The notes below the pieces were generated by a model. That model searched no databases and had not been told where the DNA came from. It saw only the letters and a list, made by a program, of their open reading frames with translations. This document shows, piece by piece, positions 23,963-33,714 of a stretch of 64,000 bases of DNA (positions are counted from its first letter, which is position 1; every line of letters starts with the position of its first letter). Made by a program: the position numbers and the translations under genes. The stretch is taken from assembly GCA_025174535.1 (NCBI GenBank), contig JALBUN010000012.1, forward strand, positions 897,262 through 961,261, in the 5' to 3' direction. The stretch comes from Cantharellus purpuraceus (Eukaryota; Basidiomycota; Agaricomycetes; Cantharellales; Hydnaceae).

Positions 23963-24425
23963 TGTTAAGTGCTGAAAACTCGGAGTTTAAAGGAGTAGCT
24001 GGTGTTCGGATACTAGTGAGGAAGGGGATGGGACTTTACTGTTCCAGTTCAACCGGAGACAGATGGGGACAAATAACTATTGAGTCGGATCGAGTGGACT
24101 TGGCTTCAACTTATGTGTTGCGCCCCCTTGAATTGTCGGTCCAATATTTTGGAGTTTGGAGTACGGAGTTGGATCAAAGATCTGGAGTTCGACTTGTCAA
24201 GAAGATACTTGTCAAGAAGCTAGTAACCAAGAAGCTGATGGGGAATCTTAGTTGATATACGAACTACTGTAACATACAAGAAGTAGCCTGTATAAGTATG
24301 TAGAGAATTGAATGGTAAAACTAAAAGCGATAAGACAATAAGACTAATATGGAATACAACATGGAAAGGAGTTTGGAGTTTGGACTCATGTCTGAACTAA
24401 TACTAAACAATTAGAAAGTATAACA
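23963..24425. repeat. LTR-like unit G, distant relative of LTR-A
   Basis: About 463 bp bounded by TGTTAAG and ATAACA, with the same TGTTA/TAACA ends as LTR-A. It has a local match to LTR-A (GGACTTGGCTTCAACTTATG). No target duplication is seen, so this may be a divergent LTR joined by rearrangement. The E1 polyprotein is cut off at its edge. Confidence 0.5.
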
Positions 24426-27400
24426 GTTGTTGTAACCCATAAGAAGGAGACTACTAATGAGGAGAACAATAGCGGGGTCTGGAGTTGATGGAGGTGGAGT
24501 TGATGGAGGTGGAGTTGATGGAGGTGGAGTTGATGGAGGTGGAGTTGATGGAGGTGGAGTTGATGGAGGTGGAGTTGATGGAGGTGGAGTTGACGGAGGT
24601 GGAGATGGAATCTGGAGATCGGAACTCGGTGTTACAGGATGTAACAGCATTGATATATGGAAGACCAGATGAACTGCTTGGAAGTGGTCCAGGAGGCAGA
24701 GGGTGAAGGACTTGCTGCCTGCGTGAGCAATGACCTCATAAGGACCTAAGTATTTCTCAGAGAGTTTCTTTGATGGGTGGGTGGTCCGGAAGTGTTTGGC
24801 CTTAATGAATACTTTGTCTCCGATTTGCAGGTCTGGAGCCGGAATGCGGCATCGGTCTGCGGAGACTTGATATTGTTTCTGGGCATTGGAGATGGTTTCT
24901 TGGAGATGTTGGTGTAGTTGATTGAGGTCGGTTACAAATTGGCGGGCTTTGGTGGAGGCAAGTTCTTTTTCAGGGTGGATGGAGATATTTGGATGATAGC
25001 CTTTGTTAGCAAAGAATGGAGAGACGCCAGTAGTCGCATTCGGAGCGTTGTTGTAGGCAAACTCTGCTATCGGAAGTAGATCAGCCCAGTTGTCTTGTTG
25101 ATAGTTACAATAGACTCAGAGATATTGTTCCAGGGACTGATTCATTCGTTCCGTTTGTCCATCTCCTTCCGGATGGTATCCAGAGGTGAAGTGAAGTTTC
25201 ATGTCGAGAGCCTTTCCTAGTGTGCGGAAGAAGGAGGACACGAACTCCGAGCCCTGATTGGATGTGACATGCGATGGGACTCCATGTTTAGAGAATACGT
25301 GGAGAACAAACAATTTAGCTAGTGAGGTGGAGGTGATGGTGTCATGCGTCAGAATGAATAGTGGCTGTTTAGTGAACCTGTCGACAATCACGAGTATAGT
25401 GTCGTATCCGAGCAATGGGGAGTTTCTATGAAATCCATGGAGATGGAGTTCCATGGTTGCTCCAGGACTGGAAGTTGCTTAAGTGTTCCGTAGGGTTTGT
25501 GCCTTTGCAATTTTGAGCGCATACACGTGCAGGAGTTACAGTAGTGTTGAATGTATTCTCGCATTTTAGGCCATACGTAGTAGTCCCGTTGGATTAATCC
25601 TTGTGTGCAATTTTGCCTGAAGTGGCCTGAGATCAGGTGATCATGGTAATACTGCAAAACTTGGAGTCAGAGACCATTGGCATTGGGGATGTATATCTGG
25701 TCGTTGTGTCGGAGGTGTCCTTCAGGGTCAAGTGACCATTTCAGATCGGAAGGGTTGTCCAAGTGTTTAACTGCAACAGGATTGGATCAGAGTGATGAGC
25801 AGATGTTGGAGCGGAGTTGGTCAATGTCCATAATGGTGACAGCTCGGAGGGTGGCAGTCATGAGGGTGGATGCTCATAGGGACAATGTCAGCTGCTCATT
25901 AGTAAACACAGGACAAAAGTTGTGTGGGTTTACAGTGGCATAGTTGCTACTCCCTTCTTTAGGGTAGATGTCCCAGTGTCTAGTTAATGCGTTGGGCTTT
26001 GCTCCAAGTTGACCAGGATGAAAACGGATAACGAGATTGAACTGAGATAGGTATTCGGACCATTGGACTTGTCTCTGGGTGAGTAGTTTCGTTGTGGAGA
26101 AGTATTCCAAGTTTTTGTGGTCAGTTATGATATCCACCAGATCGGAGGGGCCTTCAAGGTAGTGTCTCCATATCCAGAAGGCTTCATATATGGCAAGGAG
26201 CTCTTTGTCATGGACATCATAGTTCAGTTCAGGGGGTGTAAATGTATGCGAGTGAAAAGCGATTGGATGGACTTGTCCGTCGTCTGGAGAGATGATGGAC
26301 AGGATTGCAGCAAGTGCATAGTTGGAGACATCGGTCTCTAATAGGATAGGAACATCTGGAACCCAATGAGTCAGTATCGGAGCAGAAGTAAAGGCCTTTT
26401 TCAAGGTCTCAAAGCTCTGTCTACATTCATCAGTGAAATTCCATTGGATACCCTTCCTAGTAAGTCAGGTGAGCGGAACAGTGATATTGGAGTAGCCGTA
26501 AATGAAGCGGCGGTAGAAGTTGGCGAACCCCAGGAAGGACTGTACGTCTTTGACTTTCCGGAGTTCCAGCCATTCCTGTATGGCTTTGATTTTGTCATTG
26601 GACATTGTCAGTCCTGCCAGGGAGAGGATATAGCCTAGATACTTGACTGAGTCGGAGTGGAATTTGCATTTGTCAGTGATGTGTCCAATGTTCTTCTTCG
26701 TTATCTGAATATACCAAAATGTCGTCTAAGTAAACAAGGATGATCACATCAAGGAGGTCGGCGAAGGTATCATTCATGAACCTCTGGAAGGTGGCCAGAG
26801 CATTGGTTAGTCCGAAGGGCATGACACACCATTCGAAAGATCCATATCGTGTGCAGAAAGTCATTTTCCATTTGTCGCCTTCTCGGATGTGGACTAGATG
26901 GTAGGCATGTCAGAGATCTATTTTGGAATAGATCTTAGCCTTTTGAGGACTCTCGAGTAGGTCTGTGGTGCAGGGTATTGGGTATTGGGTATTGGTCTTT
27001 CTTGGTGATCTTGTTGAGTCCACAGAAGTCAACACATAGACGGAGTGATCTGTCCTTTTTGTGGACAAATAGGACCGGAGCTCCATGGGGAGATAGGGAT
27101 GGGCAGATGAAGCCTGTGGCCAAGTTCTCGTCTATGAATGTTTGGAGAGCCAGTAGCTCTTTTTGGGATAGCGAGTAGATAGGGCCAAGTGGAGGGGTGG
27201 AGTTGTCATCCAGTTCAATCTTGAGATTGAATGGTTGGTGTTCTGCTAGGGAGTCGGCTTTAGACTTGCTGAACACGTTGGCGAACTCATGATACTCCTT
27301 AGGAACCATAGATAGGTCCGGTGGAGTTGATCGGGCGGAACAAGCAGTGAGGAATATCGGATCGGAGAGGTGGACCTGGAATGTGTGAGAACCATCCAGT

Positions 27401-28156
27401 TTGCTTAGTCTGGCAAAGACCATAGCATCCACCATTGATATAAACGGAGGGGTAGATGGAGTATCTATTGGAGTGGAGTCAGTGGAGGCGGAAGATAGTT
27501 TCACACCTAAAGTTGCTGGTGATGTCAGGAAAGACACAGCCTGTACTGGGGAACAGAATGTGATATGGCCCAATGCCCAGTCAATCAATGGATTGTAGCG
27601 GGTGAGCCAATTATGTCTGAGAACCACAGAACAGCTGGAGTCAAGTGGAGTAACATAGAATGTAAGGTTCTGGATTTCTCCAACAGAATTGGATAGACAG
27701 ATCTATAGCTTGTGAAATAACAGCATTAGTAGTGCCATCAAATAATTGGAGCGATATCGGAGTTATGGTGTATGTATGGAGTTTATGTAAATTGGAAAAA
27801 GAGGAATTGAGGAAATAATGAGTAGAACCAGAGTCAATTAATGATTGGATAGTGGTATTGGGAATGGAGTTGGAGTAGATGAGGAGGGTAAGGGAGTTGG
27901 AGTGGGAAAGAGTGGTTGTGTTCAGGTGGACCTCGTTTGTCATATGGGGAGTACCAACGCAGCCCTCAGCCCATATGGAGGCTATAGGGCTGCTTACTAT
28001 TTTTTTGGGTCTGTTGCTTTTGCGTCGGACTTGTCCGTCATGGCATTGGCAGCACAGCCCTTTGCCTTTGCTGCGGATGAGGTTGCCTTGTTGCAATCCT
28101 TGGCTTGGTGGCCAGGCTTTCCGCAGAACAGACAGAGGTTGTTGTCCATGCAGCAC
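24411..28156 (-). pseudogene. E1 pol (protease, RT, RNase H, integrase), family A Ty3/gypsy, decayed
   Basis: Read on the minus strand: retroviral-type protease (SLIDSGSTHYFL, about 27,830); RT ([15 protein letters not shown] and [15 protein letters not shown], about 26,700-26,830, catalytic box intact); RNase H ([37 protein letters not shown]); integrase HHCC zinc domain (HDHLISGHF ... CNSCTCMRS) and core (IVDRFTKQPLF, FTSGYHPEGDGQTERMNQSLEQYL). It is broken by several frameshifts, a TGA at 26,465-26,467, and a roughly 50-bp deletion near 26,676 relative to E2. The catalytic integrase DRG motif reads NQG. After the PPPST expansion the frame runs into LTR-like unit G, so the chromodomain is lost. 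Confidence 0.88.
24481..24600. repeat. Eight-copy 15-bp minisatellite inside pol
   Basis: Eight head-to-tail copies of GGAGTTGATGGAGGT, with one substitution in the last copy. On the minus strand they lie in frame with the end of the E1 integrase and encode repeated PPPST, expanding the linker that joins integrase to chromodomain. In the E2 copy the same place reads only QPPPPPIIIEGD. Confidence 0.92.
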
Positions 28157-29134
28157 TGGTGTTCCTGCTGGGTAAGTTTTCCATCCTTCCCCAGCTTGGT
28201 GGAGAGGTCTGGAGTACTCTTGTGAGCTCTGGAGTTATTGCTGGTGCCGGAGTTGTTCTGACCAGAACTGGAAGCAGCAGCGTTACCCGTGTTTGACTTC
28301 TGGCCTGAGTTGGCAGTGGTCCTCTTATTGGACCCCTTGTTGGACTTTGGGGTCTTGTCTGATGATTTGTCCAATTTGTTGTTGGCCGAATTTTCACTGG
28401 AGACCTCAGATTGACATTCCCAATAATGGGCATCAATGGATTGGGTGAGCTTGTGAAGGTTAACCAAAGTATCCAGCTTACCGACATGTGATATCTTGTC
28501 CTTGATGTGGGATGGGAGTCCAATGTAAAATTGGCATCGGAGTGTGGCGTCGCCCCATTGGACATTTGGGGCTAGCTGCTGGAAACTCACAATGTATTTT
28601 GCAATTTTGTGATTTTCCTTCATCCAAAGTCAATCAAGTTCATTCTTGGCATCGGCCTCAGGGTTGTAAGGACCAAAATTGGTCTGAAGTTTGGAAATGA
28701 AGTTGGAGTAGTCATCTGACCATATTGGCTCATTGGAATCATCCATGAGCACCAAAGTAGTCCAGTGCGGTGCCTTTGAGATAGGACATGGCGAAGGTGA
28801 CCTTTGCCCGATTGGATGTGAATGTGTTGGAGTGGTTGCAGAAATTCAGCCGGCATTGCACCAAGAATGGCTGGAGCTTTTGCAGAGTGGAGCCATCGAA
28901 TGGGTTGGGTTCCTGGACCAAGGTCTGGGACTTAGGGGCTTGTGGGTTATGGATGCTGCTGGTGAGCAGGGAGATGGCTTGTGCCAGATTTGGAGAGGGC
29001 GGGGTGTCCTCTTCTTCATTGACGGCCTCTATGTGGTCTGTCGGTTCTTTGACGACCTTGGGGATGGTGTCAATGCTGGGAGCGGGCACCTCGACGGTTC
29101 GTGCATGTTCGGAATTGGCGGTAGATTGTGGCAT
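27997..29134 (-). pseudogene. E1 gag, family A
   Basis: Capsid-like protein starting MPQSTANSEHARTVEV, with PFLVQCRLNFCNHSNTF and VTFAMSYLKGTALDYF typical of gypsy gag. A Ser/Asn/Thr-rich tail contains one zinc knuckle (CLFCGKPGHQAKDC). The frame changes near 28,740 and there is a TGA at 28,630-28,632; the plus-strand copy has CAA at the matching site 49,910-49,912. The start lies about 35 bp inside the LTR, so the leader is unusually short. Confidence 0.85.
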
Positions 29135-29166
29135 TGGTAGAAGTGAGTATGGTCGTTCGAATATAC

Positions 29167-29672
29167 TGTTACGCACTAGGTCCGATTGAGGGTTGGGGGT
29201 TTGGTCGGAGTCTTGGTTGGAGTCGGAGAAGGAGTCGGGTATGTTGTGGGGGTCGGAACGGACTTGGCTTCAGCTTATGTTCTGTGCTCTCACTAATACT
29301 GGTGTCCGAGATTTCAGAGATGGAGTATGACTGAGAGAATTAGGATCGGACTTAGGAACTAGGCATGATTCGATATTCAAACTGGGGAATGAAGTCCCCA
29401 GTTGGACAACTTAAATACATATTTGAAATCTAATAATAATTACTCTGGTGATGGGTCTCTGAGGCTGATGGCCTTACATGAGTATGTCCGAGTCTGACAG
29501 GGATGGATGTCCAGGTTCCTATGGCAATGCTGATGCATCAATTGGAACCAGAGATGGATGGGTGAAATCAGTGGTGACAATCGGACAGGTAAATGGAGAT
29601 GTGGCGGTTTCTAAATGGAGTATAGATTTCATATGCACGGGGATCTGGGTGTTAATGAATATAATCATAACA
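29167..29672 (-). repeat. Family A LTR shared by E1 and E2
   Basis: 506 bp, TGTTACGC to CATAACA. On the minus strand it is followed by E1 gag (5' LTR role) and preceded by a polypurine tract (AAATGGAGAGAT, complement of about 29,674-29,685), so it also acts as the 3' LTR of E2. One LTR therefore bounds two internal regions. Confidence 0.85.
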
Positions 29673-29693
29673 ATCTCTCCATTTAAGGCTGAG

Positions 29694-30055
29694 TGTGAGG
29701 GCGACGCTGATGACGAGGCCACAACAACAAGATACTCAATAAGTGAGAGCCAATAAGAAATAATGCCAGCTGGTACAGTGGATATCCTCAGTCTATACAG
29801 CTGTTTCTGATAAATACATGGGACTTACCTGGTACAGCGGATATCCTCAGAGATCAAGCTGAGGGGATCACACTGCACCAAGGCGAGTCTTTATACTAAA
29901 TGATGGAGACGGATAGGAGAACCAAGATAGGGGAGGAAGGATAGGGGAAGTGATAGGGGCAATGAAATAGGGGAGACGCACCCTGACAGGCTGCGCTGAT
30001 AGGGGTATCAAGAGAAAATACTAAAAATAGAATATGACTTATTTGAACCCTGACA
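29694..30055 (-). mobile_element. Solo LTR of the E5 family with CTGAG target duplication
   Basis: 362 bp, the reverse complement of the E5 LTR (TGTGAGGGCG to CCCTGACA). It is flanked by CTGAG on both sides (29,689-29,693 and 30,056-30,060). The paralogous array site near 36,820-36,830 has the same flanks without the insertion, giving an empty-site control. Confidence 0.93.
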
Positions 30056-30139
30056 CTGAGCCCCTGAGGCCTCATGTCCATGGATTGAATAGGTGAGACA
30101 GTTGGGCGCAGTCGGAGTTATACTGGGGGTCTGGAGACA

Positions 30140-30147
30140 TATAAAAG
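30140..30147 (+). promoter_or_regulatory. TATA box of the antisense accessory gene, copy 1
   Basis: TATAAAAG lies 15 bp before ATG 30,155 and 36 bp before in-frame ATG 30,176, on the strand opposite to pol. The same box with the same spacing is at 36,901-36,908 in copy 2. A start site about 30 bp downstream would favour ATG 30,176. Confidence 0.6.
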
Positions 30148-30261
30148 GAGGGGCATGATTGAGGTGTTATCCCCAATGATGTCAAACCCTTTGGCAAGCA
30201 TGAGCGTGGCCAAACTTGAGCAGTTGCTCTTGGCCCGACAGAAGGAAGAGGAAGAGGAGCA

Positions 30262-30732
30262 GAGATGGAAAGAGGAGGAGGAGGCAGAATGGAGACGGAA
30301 GGAGGAGGAGGAGGCAGAACGGAGACGGAAGGAGGAGGAGGAGGTGGAATGGAGATGGAAGGAGGAGGAGGAGGCGGAATGGAGATGGAAGGAGGAGGAG
30401 GAGGCGGAATGGAGATGGAAGGAGGAGGAGGAGGCGGAATGGAGATGGAAGGAAGAGGAGGAGGCAGAACAGAGATGGAAGGAGGAGGCAGAACGGAGAT
30501 GGAAGGAGGAGGCAGAACGGAGATGGAAGGAGGAGGCAGAACGGAGATGGAAGGAGGAGGCAGAACGGAGATGGAAGGAGGAGGCAGAACGGAGATGGAA
30601 GGAGGAGGCAGAACGGAGATGGAAGGAGGAGGCAGAACGGAGATGGAAGGAGGAGGCAGAACGGAGATGGAAGGAGGAGGCAGAACGGAGATGGAAGGAG
30701 GAGGCAGAACGGAGATGGAAGGAGGAGGAGGA
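30262..30732 (+). repeat. Coding tandem repeat, 30-bp then 24-bp units
   Basis: About seven 30-bp units (EEEEAERRRK-like) are followed by ten 24-bp units (GGAGGAGGCAGAACGGAGAT plus 4 bases) encoding EEAERRWK. Copy 2 (37,010-37,200) has only a few 30-bp-type units and no 24-bp array, so the array expanded after the copies diverged. All unit lengths are multiples of three, which keeps several frames open on both strands. Confidence 0.9.
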
Positions 30733-31201
30733 GTGGAGATGGAAGGAGGAGGAAGCGAAAGCAGAGCGAGCCTGCATAGTCAAGGAACTTGCGGCTGCAA
30801 TGGAGGCTGCAAGACTGAAGGAAGTGGAAGAGCAGGTGCACGAGCTAGCAGCCGCCATGGAGGTAGAGGAGGAGGTGACCGGGGCAGGGGCAACCAGTCA
30901 CTTGGGGAGTCCGAGTGTGCCAGTACGGGCATGGACCCCTGAGGTTGCCATCATCTCGATTACACAGACAGAATCAATCTGTCCAACGACTGCCCTATGG
31001 TGGACTCGCCGTTATGCCTGCAGTCACGGCTGTTATTTGCGGTGGGTGCGGCGGAGGTGGAGAGGGTGGAAGTGGAGGCGGTTCCTGATGCCAATATGGA
31101 GCTCAACGCAAATGCAGAGCCCAAGGGCATGGATGTTGGGATGGATGCAGAGCTGGATCTGACCTCAAATTGTTACAAGGAGATGGCTTGGGTAGCCACG
31201 G

Positions 31202-32611
31202 TGTCGGTTCGCTTAAGGAATAGATCCTATAAGCCTGCGCGCAACGGTCCTAGCAAGCAGACGGTGTGTAACGCAGTTGTTCAGCACTCCAAAGATCAAT
31301 CAGGGCGAGGAGTACGTAACAGGGAAGTGGGATAGTGCTCTGTGGTTGGATGAGGATGGGAGCAAAAGGTCGGTCCCGATGGCTGATCGTGCTCTGTGAC
31401 TGGATGACAATGCGGAGCCTGGTTGGGAGGTACGCGAAAGCTGGTTTCAGGAGAATCAACCTCTCGGTGGCGGAGGGAAATCTGATCGTTGAACCAAGGT
31501 GTTTACCTCGGTGTAGAGATGATGGATTGTGATGTAGAGCGTAGAGCGTAGACTTAGAGCGTGGACTTTGACTTTAGAGCATTGGCTGAAAACTTGTTGA
31601 TTGATTCCAAAGGCGAAGACTAGCGCCCTTTTATATACAAATCCCCAGGGCACAACGACACAATATGAGGAGCAAATGATGCAATATGATGCAAGAAATG
31701 CTGATCAAGCCAGCTGACGAAGCGTGTGAAGTTGAACTACTAAAGGGGGTAATCATGGAGAAATGAAACGACAGATAGGGGGTAATCTTTGTAAGAATAG
31801 GGGGTGATGAGTAATAAAAGAACCAAAAATAGAACAAGGATGAGTAAGTCGTGTATGAATGAATTAAAAGATGAAACAGGGGTGAGTCATATAAAAGAAC
31901 AATAGAAACGTCCACCAATACCATCTTCCCTACGGCTCCAAAGGTTAATTGACCCTGAGTCACATGAGGACTTCCGTCAGCATCCACAACAAATACTCCT
32001 TATTGTCTTAGTGATCCGTCTCCATATGGTATCCCGTTCCAAGAGTATTCGGTCCCTTTGCCTGACACGATGTAACCTGAGTCGGATTGAAGTGGGAGGA
32101 TAGGTCAGCGATGGCGACTGAAATTCTACCTCACGTTCGACTCTTCTATCCGTGTTACGATATAGAGGTGAAATGTCGAGGAATGTATATGGGGAATTGT
32201 GAAAGAATATGGGATTGCCAATGGCATAAGAGAGACATGGTGGGGATCTTGGACGTTGAAAGAGTTTTGGAAGTATTTTGACACGTGGAGGTGGCTTAAC
32301 ATGCCCGTGGAGCTCGGCGTATTTTTGATAGTCCTCTGTGTCCAGAGACCAGTGTGATGTATTATTAGAAGTGATGTTGGAGAGGGGAATAGAATGGGAA
32401 GCCATGTGAATGATGATGAAAGGATTGGTGTGAATAGAAGGCTGATAATGATCGATGGTGATGAAACATGAGTGACGATCGATGGCTTGAATTAGAGACT
32501 GAGGTGGATAGGGAGTTGCGGCGCTATTTAAAAGTTGATACAAAAAGACGCTGGCGGAGTTGGACTGTCAGAGTGGTTCGATATGCGTCCTCGATGCGTC
32601 CTGGCTCGTCA
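31202..32611 (-). mobile_element. LTR-like unit H (1.41 kb) in the antisense gene, ACGG target duplication
   Basis: Begins TGTCGGTTCG and ends GGCTCGTCA (TG...CA), flanked by ACGG at 31,198-31,201 and 32,612-32,615. A second copy lies at 38,091-39,505. It has no gag or pol inside, so it is either a long solo LTR or a small non-autonomous element. It carries a conserved ORF on the minus strand. Confidence 0.8.
31977..32405 (-). CDS. Small conserved ORF in LTR-H, copy 1
   Basis: 142 residues, MASHSIPLSNITSNN..., with HWSLDTEDYQKYAEL, a PPP block, LSYAIGNPIFFHNS and a basic end (LERDTIWRRITKTIRS). The copy at 38,865-39,299 encodes nearly the same protein. It also resembles the small ORF at 58,032 in E5 (WSVDSRD, PPPQV, YYIGDPLFIGNY). 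It has no hydrophobic segment and no known domain that I recognise. Confidence 0.55.
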   Translation of the reverse strand: MASHSIPLSNITSNNTSHWSLDTEDYQKYAELHGHVKPPPRVKILPKLFQRPRSPPCLSYAIGNPIFFHNSPYTFLDISPLYRNTDRRVEREVEFQSPSLTYPPTSIRLRLHRVRQRDRILLERDTIWRRITKTIRSICCGC

Positions 32612-33556
32612 ACGGTCGAAGCTCACAAAAGGGCAGAGCTCTATGCTGCTACCACCAAGAAGAACCTTGAGGTTGCAGTTTTTTCATTGAAGGTGCACCC
32701 GAGTGCTGATACAGAGAAGCGGGAGGCGGATCAGAGGGTCATATGGTGCAAAGCGGAGAATCGTGTATTGGTGACCCATAAGGAGCTATGTGTCGCTAGG
32801 TCAGCGATCCAGCTTTGCAAGCACAAGATGGAGAAGGCAGCGGCTGAACAGCAGGACAAGGAGGAGGTGAGGGAGCACTTGGAGGCCACATTGAGAAGGG
32901 GCGGACCACCCAAGGCTCTGGCTCCGATGGAGCCATTCGGCAGGCCTGGTGTAATTTGCGACTTGTGTTGTGATGTGGGCATGGAGTGTGTGTGGCCTAC
33001 TGGCCCAACTCGCTGCCTTCAGTCCTGCGATCGTTGTTGGGGTTGGAAAGGAGGGTGTAGGATTGATGGCAAGTTCAATCCCTGGAGTTGGAGCATCAAG
33101 CCCCGACTAGTGGTACAAGGAGGGGTGGAGAAAGAATTGGAAGGTCGTCCGACCAAAAAGTGGTGGACAGAGACGGGTGCTGTGGCAGCTGGGGGTAGCG
33201 GTGTCAGATCGGAAGGGGCAATGACTGGTGCAGGTACAGGGTGCATCTCTGTGCCCAACAGTACTGTGGGCCAGCTTATCCGGCTGGTTAACCTTCAGTC
33301 GGAGCACCTCTGGTGGACGGAGGGGTTGTTAGTGGAGTTGGTGAAGATGATCAAACGGAAGGAGGTTCTGGAGGGTCAGCAGACTGCTGAGTTGTGTCGG
33401 CTGTGGAAGTTCATGGCCCCTTTGGATGAGGATTCAGATATGGGGGATGAGAAAGATTGGGTGTCAGATGTAGAGAGTGATGATGAGTTGGAGACGGCAT
33501 CAGAGATGGAGCCTGAGGTAGACAAGGGGAAGGGAAAAAGGAATCACAATGTATAA

Positions 33557-33714
33557 CATAACAAAATGAAAATGAAAATGATTTTAATATTTTGGAGCAG
33601 AGAAAATGGGCAGAGTGAGATTCCTTCAGAGTTTGGTGCAGACTTGTAATTTTCTTTTGTGACTTGTAATAAAATGATGATGCGAAATAATAGAATTAGC
33701 ATTAGTAATCAAAC
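33557..33714. other. Convergent 3' spacer between antisense gene and pol
   Basis: About 160 AT-rich bases between the stop codon of the antisense gene and that of E2 pol. The same spacer is present at 60,578-60,736 in the plus-strand copy. It probably supplies 3' ends for both transcripts. Confidence 0.5.

Larger units (their letters stand above)
30155..33556 (+). pseudogene. Antisense accessory gene of family A (coiled coil plus Zn2Cys6), split by LTR-H
   Basis: Located between the E2 chromodomain and the 3' LTR but on the opposite strand to gag-pol. N-terminus MSNPLASMSVAKLEQLLLARQ; then 7 ten-residue and 10 eight-residue charged repeats (EEEEAERRRK, EEAERRWK) forming a coiled coil; a middle with ELAAAMEAARLKEVEEQVHE; then CDLCCDVGMEC and CDRCWGWKGGC, which fit CX2CX6CX12CX2CX6C, the Zn2Cys6 binuclear cluster spacing. 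The acidic tail ends GKGKRNHNV. A one-base deletion near 30,990 and the LTR-H insertion (31,202-32,611) break it. Removing LTR-H and one 4-bp duplicate puts the reading frame back in register. A role in DNA binding is inferred from the cluster. Further copies lie at 36,916-38,090 and 60,737-61,018. Confidence 0.75.

Noticed and set aside
23963..24425. LTR-like unit G as a clean solo insertion
   Set aside because: Flanks do not form a target duplication, so it is more likely joined by deletion or recombination.
24481..24600. Regular 15-bp repeats as a CRISPR-like array
   Set aside because: Units are contiguous without spacers, and the genome is a eukaryote. It is a coding minisatellite.
30181..30858. 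Long ORFs in several frames on both strands across the charged repeat (such as Ser/Leu-rich minus-strand ORFs)
   Set aside because: Repeat units are multiples of three without stop codons, so several frames stay open. Only the plus frame with ARQKEEEE continues the conserved N-terminus and has the TATA box.
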